Shown one piece after another: positions 13,060-21,561 of a stretch of 64,000 bases of DNA. The notes beneath the pieces were generated by a model. That model had not been told where the DNA came from, ran no database searches, and worked only from the letters and a program-made list of their open reading frames with translations. This DNA is from Neoarius graeffei (taxonomy: Eukaryota > Chordata > Actinopteri > Siluriformes > Ariidae). The stretch's first letter is position 1. Every line of letters starts with the position of its first letter. The stretch covers positions 13,102,798 to 13,166,797 of the forward strand of contig NC_083596.1 in the NCBI RefSeq assembly GCF_027579695.1. The letters are read 5' to 3'. Position numbers and translations under genes: made by a program.

Positions 13060-14934
13060 CACCAGCTGGGAGGGCCATATCGTGAAATACCGTGACGGAG
13101 GTCTTGAAAATACTGACCAAGGCCTCTGGGCCGAGGTCACGGTATTTCACGATACGGACCGACCTTAAGCTGGTAAATAATTTTTTTTTTTTCTTTACAA
13201 AATTCTAACTTGTGGCCGGTTTCCCTTCGCGAAAACCTCGACCAACTGCCGTTTACGGGCCGCAAGGACTTCTCTTGACTTGTTGAACTCCAGGTCTGTG
13301 AAGATATTTAGTTTCGAGCCGGACTGATTCAGATAGTGCTGGATACTTCTCTGGAAAGACGTGAGCGAGGACGGCTCGTACACATCACCATTTTTCTTTG
13401 TTGCGGACATGAAAAAAGTTGCACAGCAACATGTTTAGTTCTTCGCCAGGTATGTCTTCCACCTTTCAATCTTCATTTAGGTTTCGACAGAACTTCCTAA
13501 AGACATTGACGTCGTAGGTCGTCTTTTTTGTTGTGTTTTCTGCCCTTTGCTCCTCAATAAACTGCTGGATTTGCTCGGCGTTAGCAACAGTTACAGGTTT
13601 TCGGCTTTCTCCTGAAATGTTTTCTTTTATTTCGTCTTCATCAGGGTAGTAAAACTCGCTTTCGCTGTGAACACTGTCATTATCGCTATCCATGATGTAA
13701 AATTAATGCTATTGTACTGAGAAATGCGAAAATAAATGTTGACAAAAAATTGCTACTATGTTTGTTGTTGTTGTGAACGAACCAGTTGCCAAAGGTCCGT
13801 AACTGGGGTCTGGATCGTAGGATTCCAGACCGCTCGCGAGCCAATCAGAGTGCACGATTTGATGGAAACCGGACCGCGAAAAAATAAAAGAAAATACATG
13901 ACTGTACTGTCCCATTCTGTTCCGTACCGGGTTATGGGCAATGCGGACACCGGTGAAAGTGATCACTATTATCGACACCTCACGTGATTTCTCAAACGTG
14001 TGTTTAGATCCAAAATGGCGGCTGTCAAATGAAAGAGTCAGAAATAAAATAGGTTTCGACAAGGAGATCATGAAATATTGGTGAATTTGATCAGTACAAA
14101 CATATCCATGATCTTTCCACCATGATTACCTGCGATGAGAACGTCTGGGTTTTTCTCAAATTGCTGATCGTGCTAAAAAAATAATCTCAGGTAATGAGGT
14201 GTCATCAGACGGCAAGATCAAAGGGCGAGGCGGGACTTCTGGTTGATTGATTAACCAATAATAACTGTTGTAACTGAAACTCAGCTTTGTAAAAAAAAAA
14301 AAAATTTAATTGGTAAATCTGAAAAGGTGTCGATAATTATGGACAGTCGATAATTGTAGCCGCTTCTCTATTTTATTTAACACTGAATTCAAATCCATCC
14401 TATTGACCAAAACAAGTAACTAACCAGTTATTATTATTATATACACACTTTTTTTTTTGTACCGCCTGACTATATCGTGATATTTATTTATTTATTTTTA
14501 CCTTAGCATTCGGTAAAATCCGATAACACCGTCCCAGGGACTAAACTCACTGAAGTAGAACCACAACAAAATATTACTCCATGTGTTTTAAGTGTGAATT
14601 CTCCCCCTCTGAGCCGCGGCTCCCTGACTGCGCGCTAATTACAGCAGTGTAAAGGCTGTGTGCGGTGCAGCCGGTACCGTAAAGCCCTCAGCGCGCCGCA
14701 GCGCACAGTAACGGCAACTCGGTCTCGGCGGAGCGCGAGACACCACGAGCGCGTGCTCAAGTGGAGCGCGAGCAGCAGCAGCAGCGCCTCAGCCCGAGCC
14801 CCGAGAGGCGAAGCTAAGCTAAGCTAAGCGAATAAACATGGCTGCACTCCGCTAACCTGTTTGGATTTGGCCTGTGCTGAAGACGGGCCCTTCTTCCTCA
14901 GCACAGTCACCGTGTCCCAGTCGCTCTCCGCCAT
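563..14934 (-). CDS. edf1: EDF1/MBF1 transcriptional coactivator, 5 coding exons
   Basis: This is the complete gene for endothelial differentiation-related factor 1 (multiprotein bridging factor 1), a small helix-turn-helix coactivator that bridges TBP to regulators and also senses collided ribosomes. Coding exons are 14857-14934, 10460-10511, 3924-4084, 1657-1750 and 563-624. They total 447 nt, all phases agree, and the product is 148 aa, the human length. Exon 1 reads [17 protein letters not shown]; exon 3 carries AAGQNKQH...[10 protein letters not shown] of the MBF1 domain; exons 3-4 carry the Cro/C1-type HTH (GMTQKDLAT then [20 protein letters not shown]); exon 5 ends in a basic KSKKK tail. 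Donors are GT (exon 3 uses an unusual GTGCGT) and acceptors AG. The introns are long and full of transposons, while the exons are clean. Confidence is high because every exon matches the family in order. Confidence 0.96.
1028..1559. mobile_element. Tc1/mariner MITE, ACTACCGTTCAAAAG family
   Basis: A 532-bp non-autonomous element in edf1 intron 4. It starts CACTACCGTTCAAAAGTTTG, ends in the inverted repeat of that, and is flanked by TA on both sides. No transposase ORF is visible. A second copy lies at 36842-37332. Confidence 0.85.
2080..2966. mobile_element. TIR element carrying a RecQ-like helicase fragment
   Basis: Imperfect ends TAGCCTAGTAAACTAGAC (left) and the complement of TAGCCTGGCAAGCCAGAC (right) face each other about 0.9 kb apart. 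A further internal inverted repeat (AGACCCAC...GTGGGTCT) sits at 2093-2145. ACAAAA-like sequence flanks both ends and may be the target duplication. The superfamily is not resolved. It lies in edf1 intron 3. Confidence 0.5.
2291..2521 (+). pseudogene. N-terminal RecQ-like helicase fragment, frameshifted
   Basis: The ATG at 2291 opens [17 protein letters not shown], followed by a segment like the start of RecQ-family helicases ([16 protein letters not shown]). Near 2410 the frame shifts by one base. In the other frame the sequence continues [20 protein letters not shown], containing a Walker A / helicase motif I (PTGYGKS). Only motif I remains, with no DExH motif or later helicase motifs before the copy ends, so it cannot encode an active enzyme. 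The fragment sits inside a TIR element and was most likely carried or encoded by a transposon rather than being a host gene. Confidence 0.6.
3087..3385 (+). repeat. tRNA-headed SINE, second family (AATAAAGG tail)
   Basis: The head is tRNA-like (GTGGTTAGCACCGTC box A region, GGTTCGAGCC box B) and nearly the same as the common SINE of this window, but the body changes after the CAGGTTAGGTTAA motif and ends GACCAAATAAAGGCTGCTTGG. Relatives are at 48100-48295 and 61629-62003. Confidence 0.75.
4680..5012 (+). CDS. THAP-domain ORF, partial transposon protein
   Basis: From ATG 4680 the frame reads [10 protein letters not shown], the classic start of a THAP zinc finger (C-x4-C). It continues with [15 protein letters not shown] (conserved Phe/Pro and Trp) and ends the C2CH set with [13 protein letters not shown]. 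The domain takes about 80 codons, the normal THAP size. After it the frame runs into a palindromic MITE and stops at 5012, so the DNA-binding domain survives without a catalytic region. An upstream in-frame start at 4539 exists, but the domain begins naturally at 4680. It probably belongs to the surrounding Kolobok-like element; whether it is expressed is unknown. Confidence 0.65.
   Translation: MPSRCVAGFCSKTHKDGVSLFKFPRDPELHAKWVKQVRRTRDKWEPSPTSVLCSEHFDLDCFDTLPSLKESLGCAVQHKRVTTISSAYTVLPDWEVSRPVGRFQVHFGGF
4945..5154. repeat. Foldback MITE, CAGTGTTGCCAGAT ends
   Basis: Two arms of about 100 bp are near-perfect inverted copies, each ending CAGTGTTGCCAGAT. It would form a long hairpin. A single-arm relative of 92 bp is at 25819-25910. 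Its insertion truncated the THAP reading frame. Confidence 0.8.
6029..7049 (+). pseudogene. Tc1-like transposase pseudogene
   Basis: It begins [20 protein letters not shown] (paired-like HTH). A frameshift lies between about 6150 and 6240. The frame then continues through [19 protein letters not shown] and VLWTDEIK (first catalytic Asp) to an in-frame TAA at 6753, just before the second Asp motif (DDDPKHT). The same frame goes on to [11 protein letters not shown] (catalytic Glu) and ends at 7049. One frameshift and one nonsense codon make it inactive. Confidence 0.85.
7404..7420. repeat. Poly-G tract
   Basis: Seventeen consecutive G, a possible G-quadruplex and a common assembly error site. 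Confidence 0.8.
7548..7925 (+). repeat. Mermaid-like tRNA SINE
   Basis: Full length: GGCGGCACGGTGGTGTAGTG head with pol III boxes (TAGTGGTTAGC, GGTTCGAGCCC), conserved body, and (GAGAT)n tail. It is flanked by a 12-bp duplication ATATTTAAATAT. It lies in edf1 intron 2. Confidence 0.92.
8475..9055 (+). pseudogene. Transposon protein fragment (YqaJ/ISL2EU-associated type)
   Basis: The reading frame holds [16 protein letters not shown], a stop, then [20 protein letters not shown]...[20 protein letters not shown]. After a short AT-rich gap come [18 protein letters not shown] and [13 protein letters not shown]. This order resembles the N-terminal, SWIM-containing part of uncharacterised fish proteins that occur with YqaJ exonuclease domains in ISL2EU-type transposons. 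At least one nonsense codon and a missing zinc-binding Cys make it a pseudogene. A second fragment of the same protein is at 31908-32112. The family name is recalled, not searched. Confidence 0.45.
9675..10359. mobile_element. Unclassified TIR MITE, CTTTTCCACTACC ends
   Basis: The ends CGCTTTTCCACTACC and GGTAGTGGAAAAGGGCC are inverted. Both subterminal regions are rich in repeated GGCTGAG/GAGCTGAG motifs. A short ATG frame ([15 protein letters not shown]...) is present around 9937 but no known domain. The target duplication could not be fixed. Confidence 0.6.
10612..12126. other. AT-rich edf1 intron 1 sequence, no gene seen
   Basis: Apart from A/T runs and a short palindromic stretch near 10640-10670, nothing coding or repetitive is recognised. 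Confidence 0.5.
12415..12718 (+). pseudogene. Ulp1/C48-like cysteine protease fragment
   Basis: The frame contains [16 protein letters not shown] (His, then the V-D-V-x-D-S strand typical of adenain/Ulp1 folds) and ends [14 protein letters not shown], which matches the catalytic Gln...Asp...Asn-Ser-Cys-Gly signature. A stop follows immediately. A downstream stretch reads [21 protein letters not shown], a basic tail with a C-x2-C knuckle. Proteases of this clan are encoded by several eukaryotic DNA transposons. The C-terminal part of the fold is missing, so activity is unlikely. Assignment rests on the catalytic motif only. Confidence 0.5.
13012..13056. repeat. (TA)n microsatellite
   Basis: Uninterrupted TA dinucleotides abutting the end of the Crypton-like element. 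Confidence 0.9.
13056..13890 (-). mobile_element. Crypton-like element, copy 1
   Basis: A minus-strand unit: a 5' region with CGCGAGCGGTCTG and a CCAATCAG-type box, then an ORF like the N-terminus of KIAA1958/Crypton proteins, then a 3' hairpin (13056-13172) whose arms contain CACGGTATTTCAC and its complement. A second copy at 51690-52442 has the same promoter-like block, ORF start and hairpin, which defines the ends. No terminal inverted repeats of cut-and-paste type are present. Confidence 0.55.
13198..13693 (-). pseudogene. KIAA1958/Crypton-like N-terminal ORF, broken
   Basis: From ATG 13693 the frame reads [20 protein letters not shown], an acidic leader, then [20 protein letters not shown] and [12 protein letters not shown] followed by a TGA. 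Reading through gives an [14 protein letters not shown] segment, then a shift into [20 protein letters not shown] and [20 protein letters not shown]. This order is the SAM-like core-binding region of the KIAA1958/ZMYM/QRICH1 group, which descends from Crypton tyrosine recombinases. The catalytic recombinase domain is absent. One nonsense codon and one frameshift are visible. Confidence 0.6.
14240..14375 (+). repeat. 130-bp repeat shared with ganab intron 1
   Basis: The block from GATTGATTAACCAATAATAA to ATAATTGTAGCCGC is repeated, at roughly 80-90 % by eye, at 60870-61010. It ends in GTGTCGATAAT, the terminus motif of the element at 12127. Confidence 0.65.
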
Positions 14935-15065
14935 CGGGTCCAGGTGGTGGCTGCCAAAATAAGGCCACTTACAAAAGCGAACAGATCTGATGCAGCTCTT
15001 CTGTTTCTCGGTGTCTCTGAGTGATGATCTGAGAGGCTGGAGCTCGTGGTCTGGGGGTTAAAAGT
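14590..15065 (-). promoter_or_regulatory. edf1 CpG-rich promoter and exon 1 region
   Basis: A GC- and CpG-rich island covers the start of intron 1, exon 1 and the upstream flank, in strong contrast to the AT-rich surroundings. No TATA box is evident at a suitable distance from the ATG at 14934. This is typical of a housekeeping CpG-island promoter. Confidence 0.65.
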
Positions 15066-15130
15066 GAGTCAGCAGCGACACCTCGTGTTTACTCTGTCAC
15101 TGCAGCTCTGATTCACCCTGGATTCGAGGC

Positions 15131-15518
15131 CAGTCTCTCTCTCTCTCTCTCTCTCTCACACTCACACACACACAATCTCTCTCTCTCTCTCACACACAAT
15201 CTTTCTCTCTCACACAATCTCACTCACACTCTCTCACACTCACAAAATCTTTCTCACACACACACTCGCACTCTCTCACACACTCGCACACAATCTCACT
15301 CACACTCTCTCTCTCACACACACACACTCTCACACAATCTTTCTCTCTCACACACACACACTCTCACACAATCTTTCTCTCTCTCACACACACACACACA
15401 CACACTCTCACACAATCTTTCTCTCTCACACAGTCTCACTCACAATCTTTCTCTCTCTCTCTCACACACACACACACACTCACTCACTCACACTCACTCT
15501 CTCTCTCTCTCTCTCTCA

Positions 15519-15563
<45 letters not shown>

Positions 15564-15574
15564 TTTCTCTCTCT
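15131..15574. repeat. Compound (CT)n/(CA)n microsatellite
   Basis: About 440 bp of alternating CT and CA runs with recurring ACAATCTTTCT joints, just upstream of edf1. Confidence 0.9.
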
Positions 15575-15599
15575 CTCAGTGAGTTTGCATAACCTATCC

Positions 15600-16360
15600 T
15601 GGCTGCTTTATCTCCCAGGGCTCCCTCATGTCTGTGTTACCTTCTGGCTCTCCATTTTAGTTATGCTGTCATAATTAGTTTTGCTGTTGTCTTGTTCTTA
15701 CTCATTAGGGAACATTGGGCATACCCAACAACCTCTCTCTCTCATTACATGTTGATCCTGAGATACTGGTGATGCTGACCCCTTCTACCCCTCAAACCCA
15801 CCTGATCCATCCTGATGCCCTACTTCTGGCTTGAGTCTCATCTCCTCATCCTGTGGAGGACAGCCCCATATGGACAAAGTCGCACTTGGAAGATGGTTCT
15901 GGACACTTACAGCTTTGCTATGATGGCTGAGGATGACAATCACCATGATAACTTTAGGACTGCAGTTTTCATGAACAGTTTTACTCTCAAGTCCTAATCA
16001 ATGAACAGTTCATAACTTCAACAAAACAGACTGCATGTGAAAACTATAATGAATTTCCTGATTACACAGTTGCACTTTGTGACTCTATAGGACATAGTTA
16101 TAGAAGCGAGTTATTTATAATCATGCTATCTGTTATCACCCAGATGAGGATGGGTTCCCTTTTGAGTCTGGTTCCTCTCGAGGTTTCTTCCTCGTGTCAT
16201 CTGAGGGAGTTTTTCCTCACCACTGTCACCACAGGCTTGCTCATCAGGGATAAATTAGGGATAACATTAGCTCATGTTTTAAGTCTTGAATTTTTTGTAA
16301 AGCTGCTTTGTGACAATGTCTGTTGTTAAAAGCATTATACAAATAAATAAACTTGACTAT
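15600..16360 (+). repeat. Teleost retroposon 3' end (AAGCTGCTTTGTGACAATG)
   Basis: This stretch includes the recurrent fish repeat with GGTTCCTCTCGAGGTTTCTT, GTAAAGCTGCTTTGTGACAA and a terminal ACAAATAAATAAA. It is a 3'-terminal, poly(A)-signal-like segment of a retroposed element. No intact ORF is seen; the clade is not assigned. Confidence 0.5.
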
Positions 16361-16458
16361 CCACCTATTAGCATGTTTTTAGAAAATGGGAACCAGAGAA
16401 CTTTCATGGACATGACAAGAACATGCACAGATACTCCACACAGACAGTAACCCAAGGG

Positions 16459-16473
<15 letters not shown>

Positions 16474-16527
<54 letters not shown>

Positions 16528-16554
16528 CATCTCATTATCTCTAGCCGCTTTATC

Positions 16555-16604
<50 letters not shown>
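16474..16604. repeat. Two (TA)n blocks around a SINE 3' stub
   Basis: TA runs at 16474-16524 and 16559-16604 flank about 30 bp (CTCATTATCTCTAGCCGCTT) that is the 3' end of the common SINE in reverse. Confidence 0.85.
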
Positions 16605-16605
<1 letters not shown>

Positions 16606-16832
16606 TAACAAGGCTAATCACCCCTTTCTAATCACCCTGTCCTTCCCTATAGATTATGTGCCCATATGCCTGGATCAGACTACACAAATTCAACCCGATT
16701 TTGGCACAGTTTTGTCATGGCCGCCAAATTTGCTGTGTCGAGCCTGAATACGAACATCTGGAATGATGAACAGGCTTTGTAGTGTGATATAATCCAAAAA
16801 CAATAATGTGGCATCTGGGATACCCGACAACA

Positions 16833-17210
16833 TCTCATCTCATCTCATTATCTCTAGCCGCTTTATCCTGTTCTACAGGGTCGCAGGCAAGCTGGAGCCT
16901 ATCCCAGCTGACTACGGGCGAAAGGCGGGGTACACCCTGGACAAGTTGCCAGGTCATCACAGGGCCGACACATAGACACAGACAACCATTCACACTCACA
17001 TTCACACCTACGGTCAATTTAGAGTCACCAGTTAACCTAACCTGCATGTCTTTGGACTGTGGGGGAAACCGGAGCACCTGGAGGAAACCCACGCGGACAC
17101 GGGGAGAACATGCAAACTCCGCACAGAAAGGCCCTCGCCGGCCACGGGGCTCGAACCCGGACCTTCTTGCTGTGAGGCGACAGCGCTAACCACTACACCA
17201 CTGTGCCGCC
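16833..17210 (-). repeat. Mermaid-like tRNA SINE
   Basis: Full-length minus-strand copy, flanked by a GACAACAT-type duplication. Confidence 0.9.
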
Positions 17211-17250
17211 ACCTGACAACATGACATTAACAAATGGATGAATATGTTGG

Positions 17251-17600
17251 GGTGGCACAATGGTGTAGTGGTTAGCACTGTCGCCTCACAGCAAGAAGGT
17301 TCTGAGCCCAGTGGCCGACGGTGGGCCTTTCTGTGTGGAGTTTGCATGTTCTCCCCGTGTCTGCGTGGGTTTCCTCCGGGTGCTCCGGTTTCCCCCACAG
17401 TCCAAAGACATGCAGGTTAAGTTAATTGGCTCTGAATTAACTGCAGGTGTGAATGTGAGTGTGAATGGTTGTTTGTCAGCCCTGCAATGATCTGGTAACT
17501 TGTCCAGGGTGTAGCCCGCCTCTTGCCCATAGTCAGCTGGGACAGGCTCCAGCTTGCCCGCGACCCTGCACAGGATAAGCGGTTACAGATAATGGATGGA
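17251..17600 (+). repeat. Mermaid-like SINE, GATGGATG-tailed variant
   Basis: The body is diverged from the (GAGAT)n subfamily and it ends GATGGATGGAT. It is flanked by an 11-bp duplication GAATATGTTGG. Confidence 0.9.
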
Positions 17601-17611
17601 TGAATATGTTG

Positions 17612-18494
17612 GATTTTTGTGGAACCGTGCACAACAGCACCACCAGTGGTTATAATAAAAACATACAGAATGGTAGAAAGAAGTGAGGCTGTGGCTAATT
17701 TCTTTCTAGCCCAGACTGTAGATTCATACAGCATATCAGGGACAGACATGGCAGGTTTTTCAGCCTGCTTCAATGACACTTCCACTTCCTGTGTGAAACA
17801 CAGTTACAGGTGTAATGAATATGATGGATTATTACTTCATTACTCTAAAGACCCCGTTCCTCAATTCCTTTGGATGAGAAACTAGATAGTATATTGCACA
17901 CACTGTCCAACGAAAATACAAATTACACAAAAAGGGATACATCTTTTCTGTTTACCAAGTTTGGTATTCAGAGGAAACATGGCATGAATGCAGTAAAGCA
18001 TTAAAGATGTGAAAAAAAGTGTATATTTGTGTGTGTAATAGTTTGCTCTACGTCATTCTTATGATGCCATGGATGAGACCATGTGATAGGCCTCGGCATT
18101 GCTCAACCCTAATAGTTTCACTGTTGTGCTATTGATAGATATTAATTTTTAGTTCTCCCATCTAACATAATGACCAGCAAATCACCGTATTGGGTCTTGT
18201 ATCATTGATGTACTAAGAATTACTGGTACCCTTCATAAAAACAAATAACTTGCAATGCTTGATGCAGGGGCACATTTTTTTAAAGCCACATTTTGTTTCA
18301 AGCATAAACCAAGTTCTCTAATAGTGGAAAGTTTCTGCAACACATTTCTGAAAAGAGAGTCCTTGAATCACCAGCCACAAATAACAGTCCCAAATCATCA
18401 ATGATGTGCATAACCATATCATATTTAACACTTTTTACAGCTTTGTATTGCAAACGCTTTGGTTTTTCACATAAGGCTGGATAACAAAGGGATT
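17612..18494. other. Intergenic, nothing recognised
   Basis: No ORF with homology I recognise and no repeat boundary in this AT-rich stretch. Confidence 0.5.
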
Positions 18495-18636
18495 TTAAAA
18501 GGAGAACTTAAGTCATTTTTAAACTTGCTTTATTTCTTAATTAACGTGTTATTCAATTACGTTTTCAGTTTTAGTAACCTTATATCGTGACTCGTATTGG
18601 CAACTAATTGCAATTAAATATTATACTTATCAGCCT

Positions 18637-19013
18637 GGGCGGCACGGTGGTGTAGTGGTTAGCGCTGTCGCCTCACAGCAAGAAGGTCCTGGGTTCGAGC
18701 CCCGGGGCCGGCGAGGGCCTTTCTGTGTGGAGTTTGCATGTTCTCCCCGTGTCCGCGTGGGTTTCCTCCGGGTGCTCCGGTTTCCCCCACAGTCCAAAGA
18801 CATGCAGGTTAGGTTAACTGGTGACTCTAAATTGACCGTAGGTGTGAATGTGAGTGTGAATGGTTGTCTGTGTCTATGTGTCAGCCCTGTGATGACCTGG
18901 CGACTTGTCCAGGGTGTACCCCGCCTTTCGCCCGTAGTCGGCTGGGATAGGCTCCAGCTTGCCTGCAACCCTGTAGAAGGATAAAGCGGCTAGAGATAAT
19001 GAGATGAGATGAG
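18637..19013 (+). repeat. Mermaid-like tRNA SINE
   Basis: Flanked by a perfect 12-bp duplication ACTTATCAGCCT. The empty site is visible in the paralogous MITE at 48326-49009. Confidence 0.93.
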
Positions 19014-19082
19014 ACTTATCAGCCTATTTTGTTTTTAGCCATGTTGAATTTACAACCCCGATTCCAAAAAAGTTGGGACAAA

Positions 19083-19457
19083 TCTCATCTCATCTCATTA
19101 TCTCTAGCCGCTTTATCCTTCTACAGGGTCGCAGGCAAGCTGGAGCCTATCCCAGCTGACTACGGGCGAAAGGCGGGGTACACCCTGGACAAGTCGCCAG
19201 GTCATCACAGGGCTGACACATAGACACAGACAACCATTCACACTCACATTCACACCTACGGTCAATTTAGAGTCACCAGTTAACCTAACCTGCATATCTT
19301 TGGACTGTGGGGGAAACCGGAGCACCCGGAGGAAACCCACGCGGACACGGGGAGAACATGCAAACTCCACACAGAAAGGCCCTCGCCGGCCCCGGGGCTC
19401 GAACCCAGGACCTTCTTGCTGTGAGGCGACAGCGCTAACCACTACACCACCGTGCCG
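19083..19457 (-). repeat. Mermaid-like SINE inside the Tc1 left TIR
   Basis: A minus-strand copy flanked by a perfect 12-bp duplication AGTTGGGACAAA made from the Tc1 terminal repeat. Confidence 0.93.
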
Positions 19458-19747
19458 AGTTGGGACAAATTACAAATTGTAAATAAAAACGGAATGCAAT
19501 AATTTACAAATCTCAAAAACTGATATTGTATTCACAATAGAACATAGACAACATATCAAATGTCGAAAGTGAGACATTTTGAAATTTCATGCCAAATATT
19601 GGCTCATTTGAAATTTCATGACAGCAACACATCTCAAAAAAGTTGGGACAGGGGCAATAAGAGGCTGGAAAAGTTAAAGGTACAAAAAAGGAACAGCTGG
19701 AGGACCAAATTGCAACTCATTAGGTCAATTGGCAATAGGTCATTAAC

Positions 19748-20821
19748 ATGACTGGGTATAAAAAGAGCATCTTGGAGTGGCAGCGGCTCTCAGAAGTAAA
19801 GATGGGAAGAGGATCACCAATCCCCCTAATTCTGCGCCGACAAATAGTGGAGCTATATCAGAAAGGAGTTCGACAGTGTAAAATTGCAAAGAGTTTGAAC
19901 ATATCATCATCTACAGTGCATAATATCATCAAAAGATTCAGAGAATCTGGGAGAATCTCTGTGCGTAAGGGTCAAGGCCGGAAAACCATACTGGGTGCCC
20001 GTGATCTTCGGGCCCTTAGACGTCACTGCGTCACATACAGGCTTGCTTCTGTATTGGAAATCACAAAATGGGCTCAGGAATATTTCCAGAGAACATTATC
20101 TGTGAACACAATTCACCGTGCCATCTGCCATTGCCAGCTAAAACTCTATAGTTCAAAGAAGAAGCCTTATCTAAACACGATCCAGAAGCACAGACGTCTT
20201 CTCTGGGCCAAGGCTCATTTAAAATGGACTGTGGCAAAGTGGAAAACTGTTCTGTGGTCAGACGAATCAAAATTTGGAGTTCTTTATGGAAATCAGGGAC
20301 GCCGTGTCATTCGGACTAAAGAGGAGAAGGACGACCCAAGTTGTTATCAGCGCTCAGTTCAGAAGCCTGCATCTCTGATGGTATGGGGTTGCATTAGTGC
20401 GTGTGGCATGGGCAGCTTACACATCTGGAAAGACACCATCAATGCTGAAAGGTATATCCAGGTTCTAGAGCAACATATGCTCCCATCCAGACGACGTCTC
20501 TTTCAGGGAAGACCTTGCATTTTCCAACATGACAATGCCAAACCACATACTGCATCAATTACGGCATCATGGCTGCGTAGAAGAAGGGTCCGGGTACTGA
20601 ACTGGCCAGCCTGCAGTCCAGATCTTTCACCCATAGAAAACATTTGGCGCATCATAAAACGGAAGATACGACAAAAAAGACCTAAGACAGTTGAGCAACT
20701 AGAATCCTACATTAGACAAGAATGGGTTAACATTCCTATCCCTATACTTGAGCAACTTGTCTCCTCAGTCCCCAGACATTTACAGACTGTTGTAAAGAGA
20801 AAAGGGGATGTCTCACAGTGA
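19748..20821 (+). CDS. Tc1-like transposase, apparently intact (copy 1)
   Basis: A 357-codon frame. The conserved protein probably starts at the internal Met, [20 protein letters not shown] (19802); the upstream Met gives a short extension. It has a paired-like double HTH ([32 protein letters not shown]), then the DDE domain: first Asp in VLWSDESKF, second Asp in [11 protein letters not shown] and Glu in DLSPIENIW, with 34 residues between the last two, the Tc1 DD34E signature. No stop or frameshift is present. Against the other two copies, unique changes include L for H in TYRLAS and a lost terminal Trp. Of the three, this copy best keeps the catalytic set, but its left TIR carries a SINE, which may impair mobility. 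Confidence 0.85.
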   Translation: MTGYKKSILEWQRLSEVKMGRGSPIPLILRRQIVELYQKGVRQCKIAKSLNISSSTVHNIIKRFRESGRISVRKGQGRKTILGARDLRALRRHCVTYRLASVLEITKWAQEYFQRTLSVNTIHRAICHCQLKLYSSKKKPYLNTIQKHRRLLWAKAHLKWTVAKWKTVLWSDESKFGVLYGNQGRRVIRTKEEKDDPSCYQRSVQKPASLMVWGCISACGMGSLHIWKDTINAERYIQVLEQHMLPSRRRLFQGRPCIFQHDNAKPHTASITASWLRRRRVRVLNWPACSPDLSPIENIWRIIKRKIRQKRPKTVEQLESYIRQEWVNIPIPILEQLVSSVPRHLQTVVKRKGDVSQ

Positions 20822-21561
20822 TAAACATGGCCTTGTCCCAACTTTTTTGAGATGTGTTGTTGTCATGAAATTTAAAATCACCTAATTTTTCTCTTTAAAT
20901 GATATATTTTCTCAGTTTAAACATTTGATATGTCATCTATGTTCTATTCTGAATAAAATATGGAATTTTGAAACTTCCACATCATTGCATTCCATTTTTA
21001 TTTACAATTTGTACTTTGTCCCAACTTTTTTGGAATCGGGGTTGTAGTTCGTTTGGTCCACGGCAGGCGTCGATTATCTGCGCGATCTTCACGAGACTTG
21101 TGCGAGACTTCTAAACGTGAAGTGTCAGCCAGGTGTCAGTGCTGCCATTTTGAAAACTGTTTTCAAACAAAATATTGCACAAAAACGAGTTTAAATGACG
21201 ATTACTGCTTACCTTTTTCAAACTTTCCTGATCTGCTATCAAAACAAACAAAACTTCCGGCTTGATTACATCAGCATTCGAAAGAGGGCGCACGTGTCTT
21301 TTGACAACGTTGGCAGACGTCGGTCGCTTTGATTTCCGCTGTACGTTTTACTTCCGTCCTACGATGTCTCGCACAGGTCTCAACGAATCTCGTTTACGGC
21401 TATCTCTTTGACAAATGGACTGATATTACAGGGCATATTTCAAACACTCATAACTTGCTATAGCAGTGACAAAATAGCTATCAAAAATGCATTCCTATAT
21501 TTAATAAAATGAGATAAATAGAATTTTGATGATAAAAAATTTGCCTTCAGTTCTCCTTTAA

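Larger units (their letters stand above)
12127..13978. mobile_element. TIR element (GTGTCGATAATGGTGGAC) with Ulp1-like ORF
   Basis: About 80 bp of imperfect inverted repeat bounds the element: GTGTCGATAATGGTGGACA... CATAACCCGG at the left and its complement at 13900-13978. It carries an Ulp1-like protease remnant and has been entered by a Crypton-like element (13056-13890). The same terminal motif occurs in the blocks at 14240-14375 and 60870-61010. Confidence 0.55.
19053..21044 (+). mobile_element. Tc1-like transposon, copy 1 (with SINE)
   Basis: The ends are CAACCCCGATTCCAAAAAAG and its complement, with about 200-bp terminal repeats and TA flanks. Without the SINE and its duplicated target it is 1605 bp, the same as the copies at 49411 and 55660. 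Confidence 0.93.
18495..21561. mobile_element. T2/Kolobok-type MITE, split by a Tc1 and SINEs
   Basis: The left end is TTAAAAGGAGAACTTAAGTC and the right end is the complement of TTAAAGGAGAACTGAAGGC. TTAA is the target site, and TTAAAGGRR is the published start of T2-type MITEs. The uninterrupted homologue at 48326-49009 (inverted) shows what this copy looked like before insertion of SINE 18637-19013 and Tc1 19053-21044. Confidence 0.75.

Noticed and set aside
16423-16747. ORFs rich in YIYIYIY or CVCVCVC
   Set aside because: Translations of TA, CA and CT microsatellites.
20061-20270. Antisense 69-codon ORFs repeated in all three Tc1 copies (also 50032 and 56282)
   Set aside because: Shadow frames of the transposase coding strand with no independent motif.
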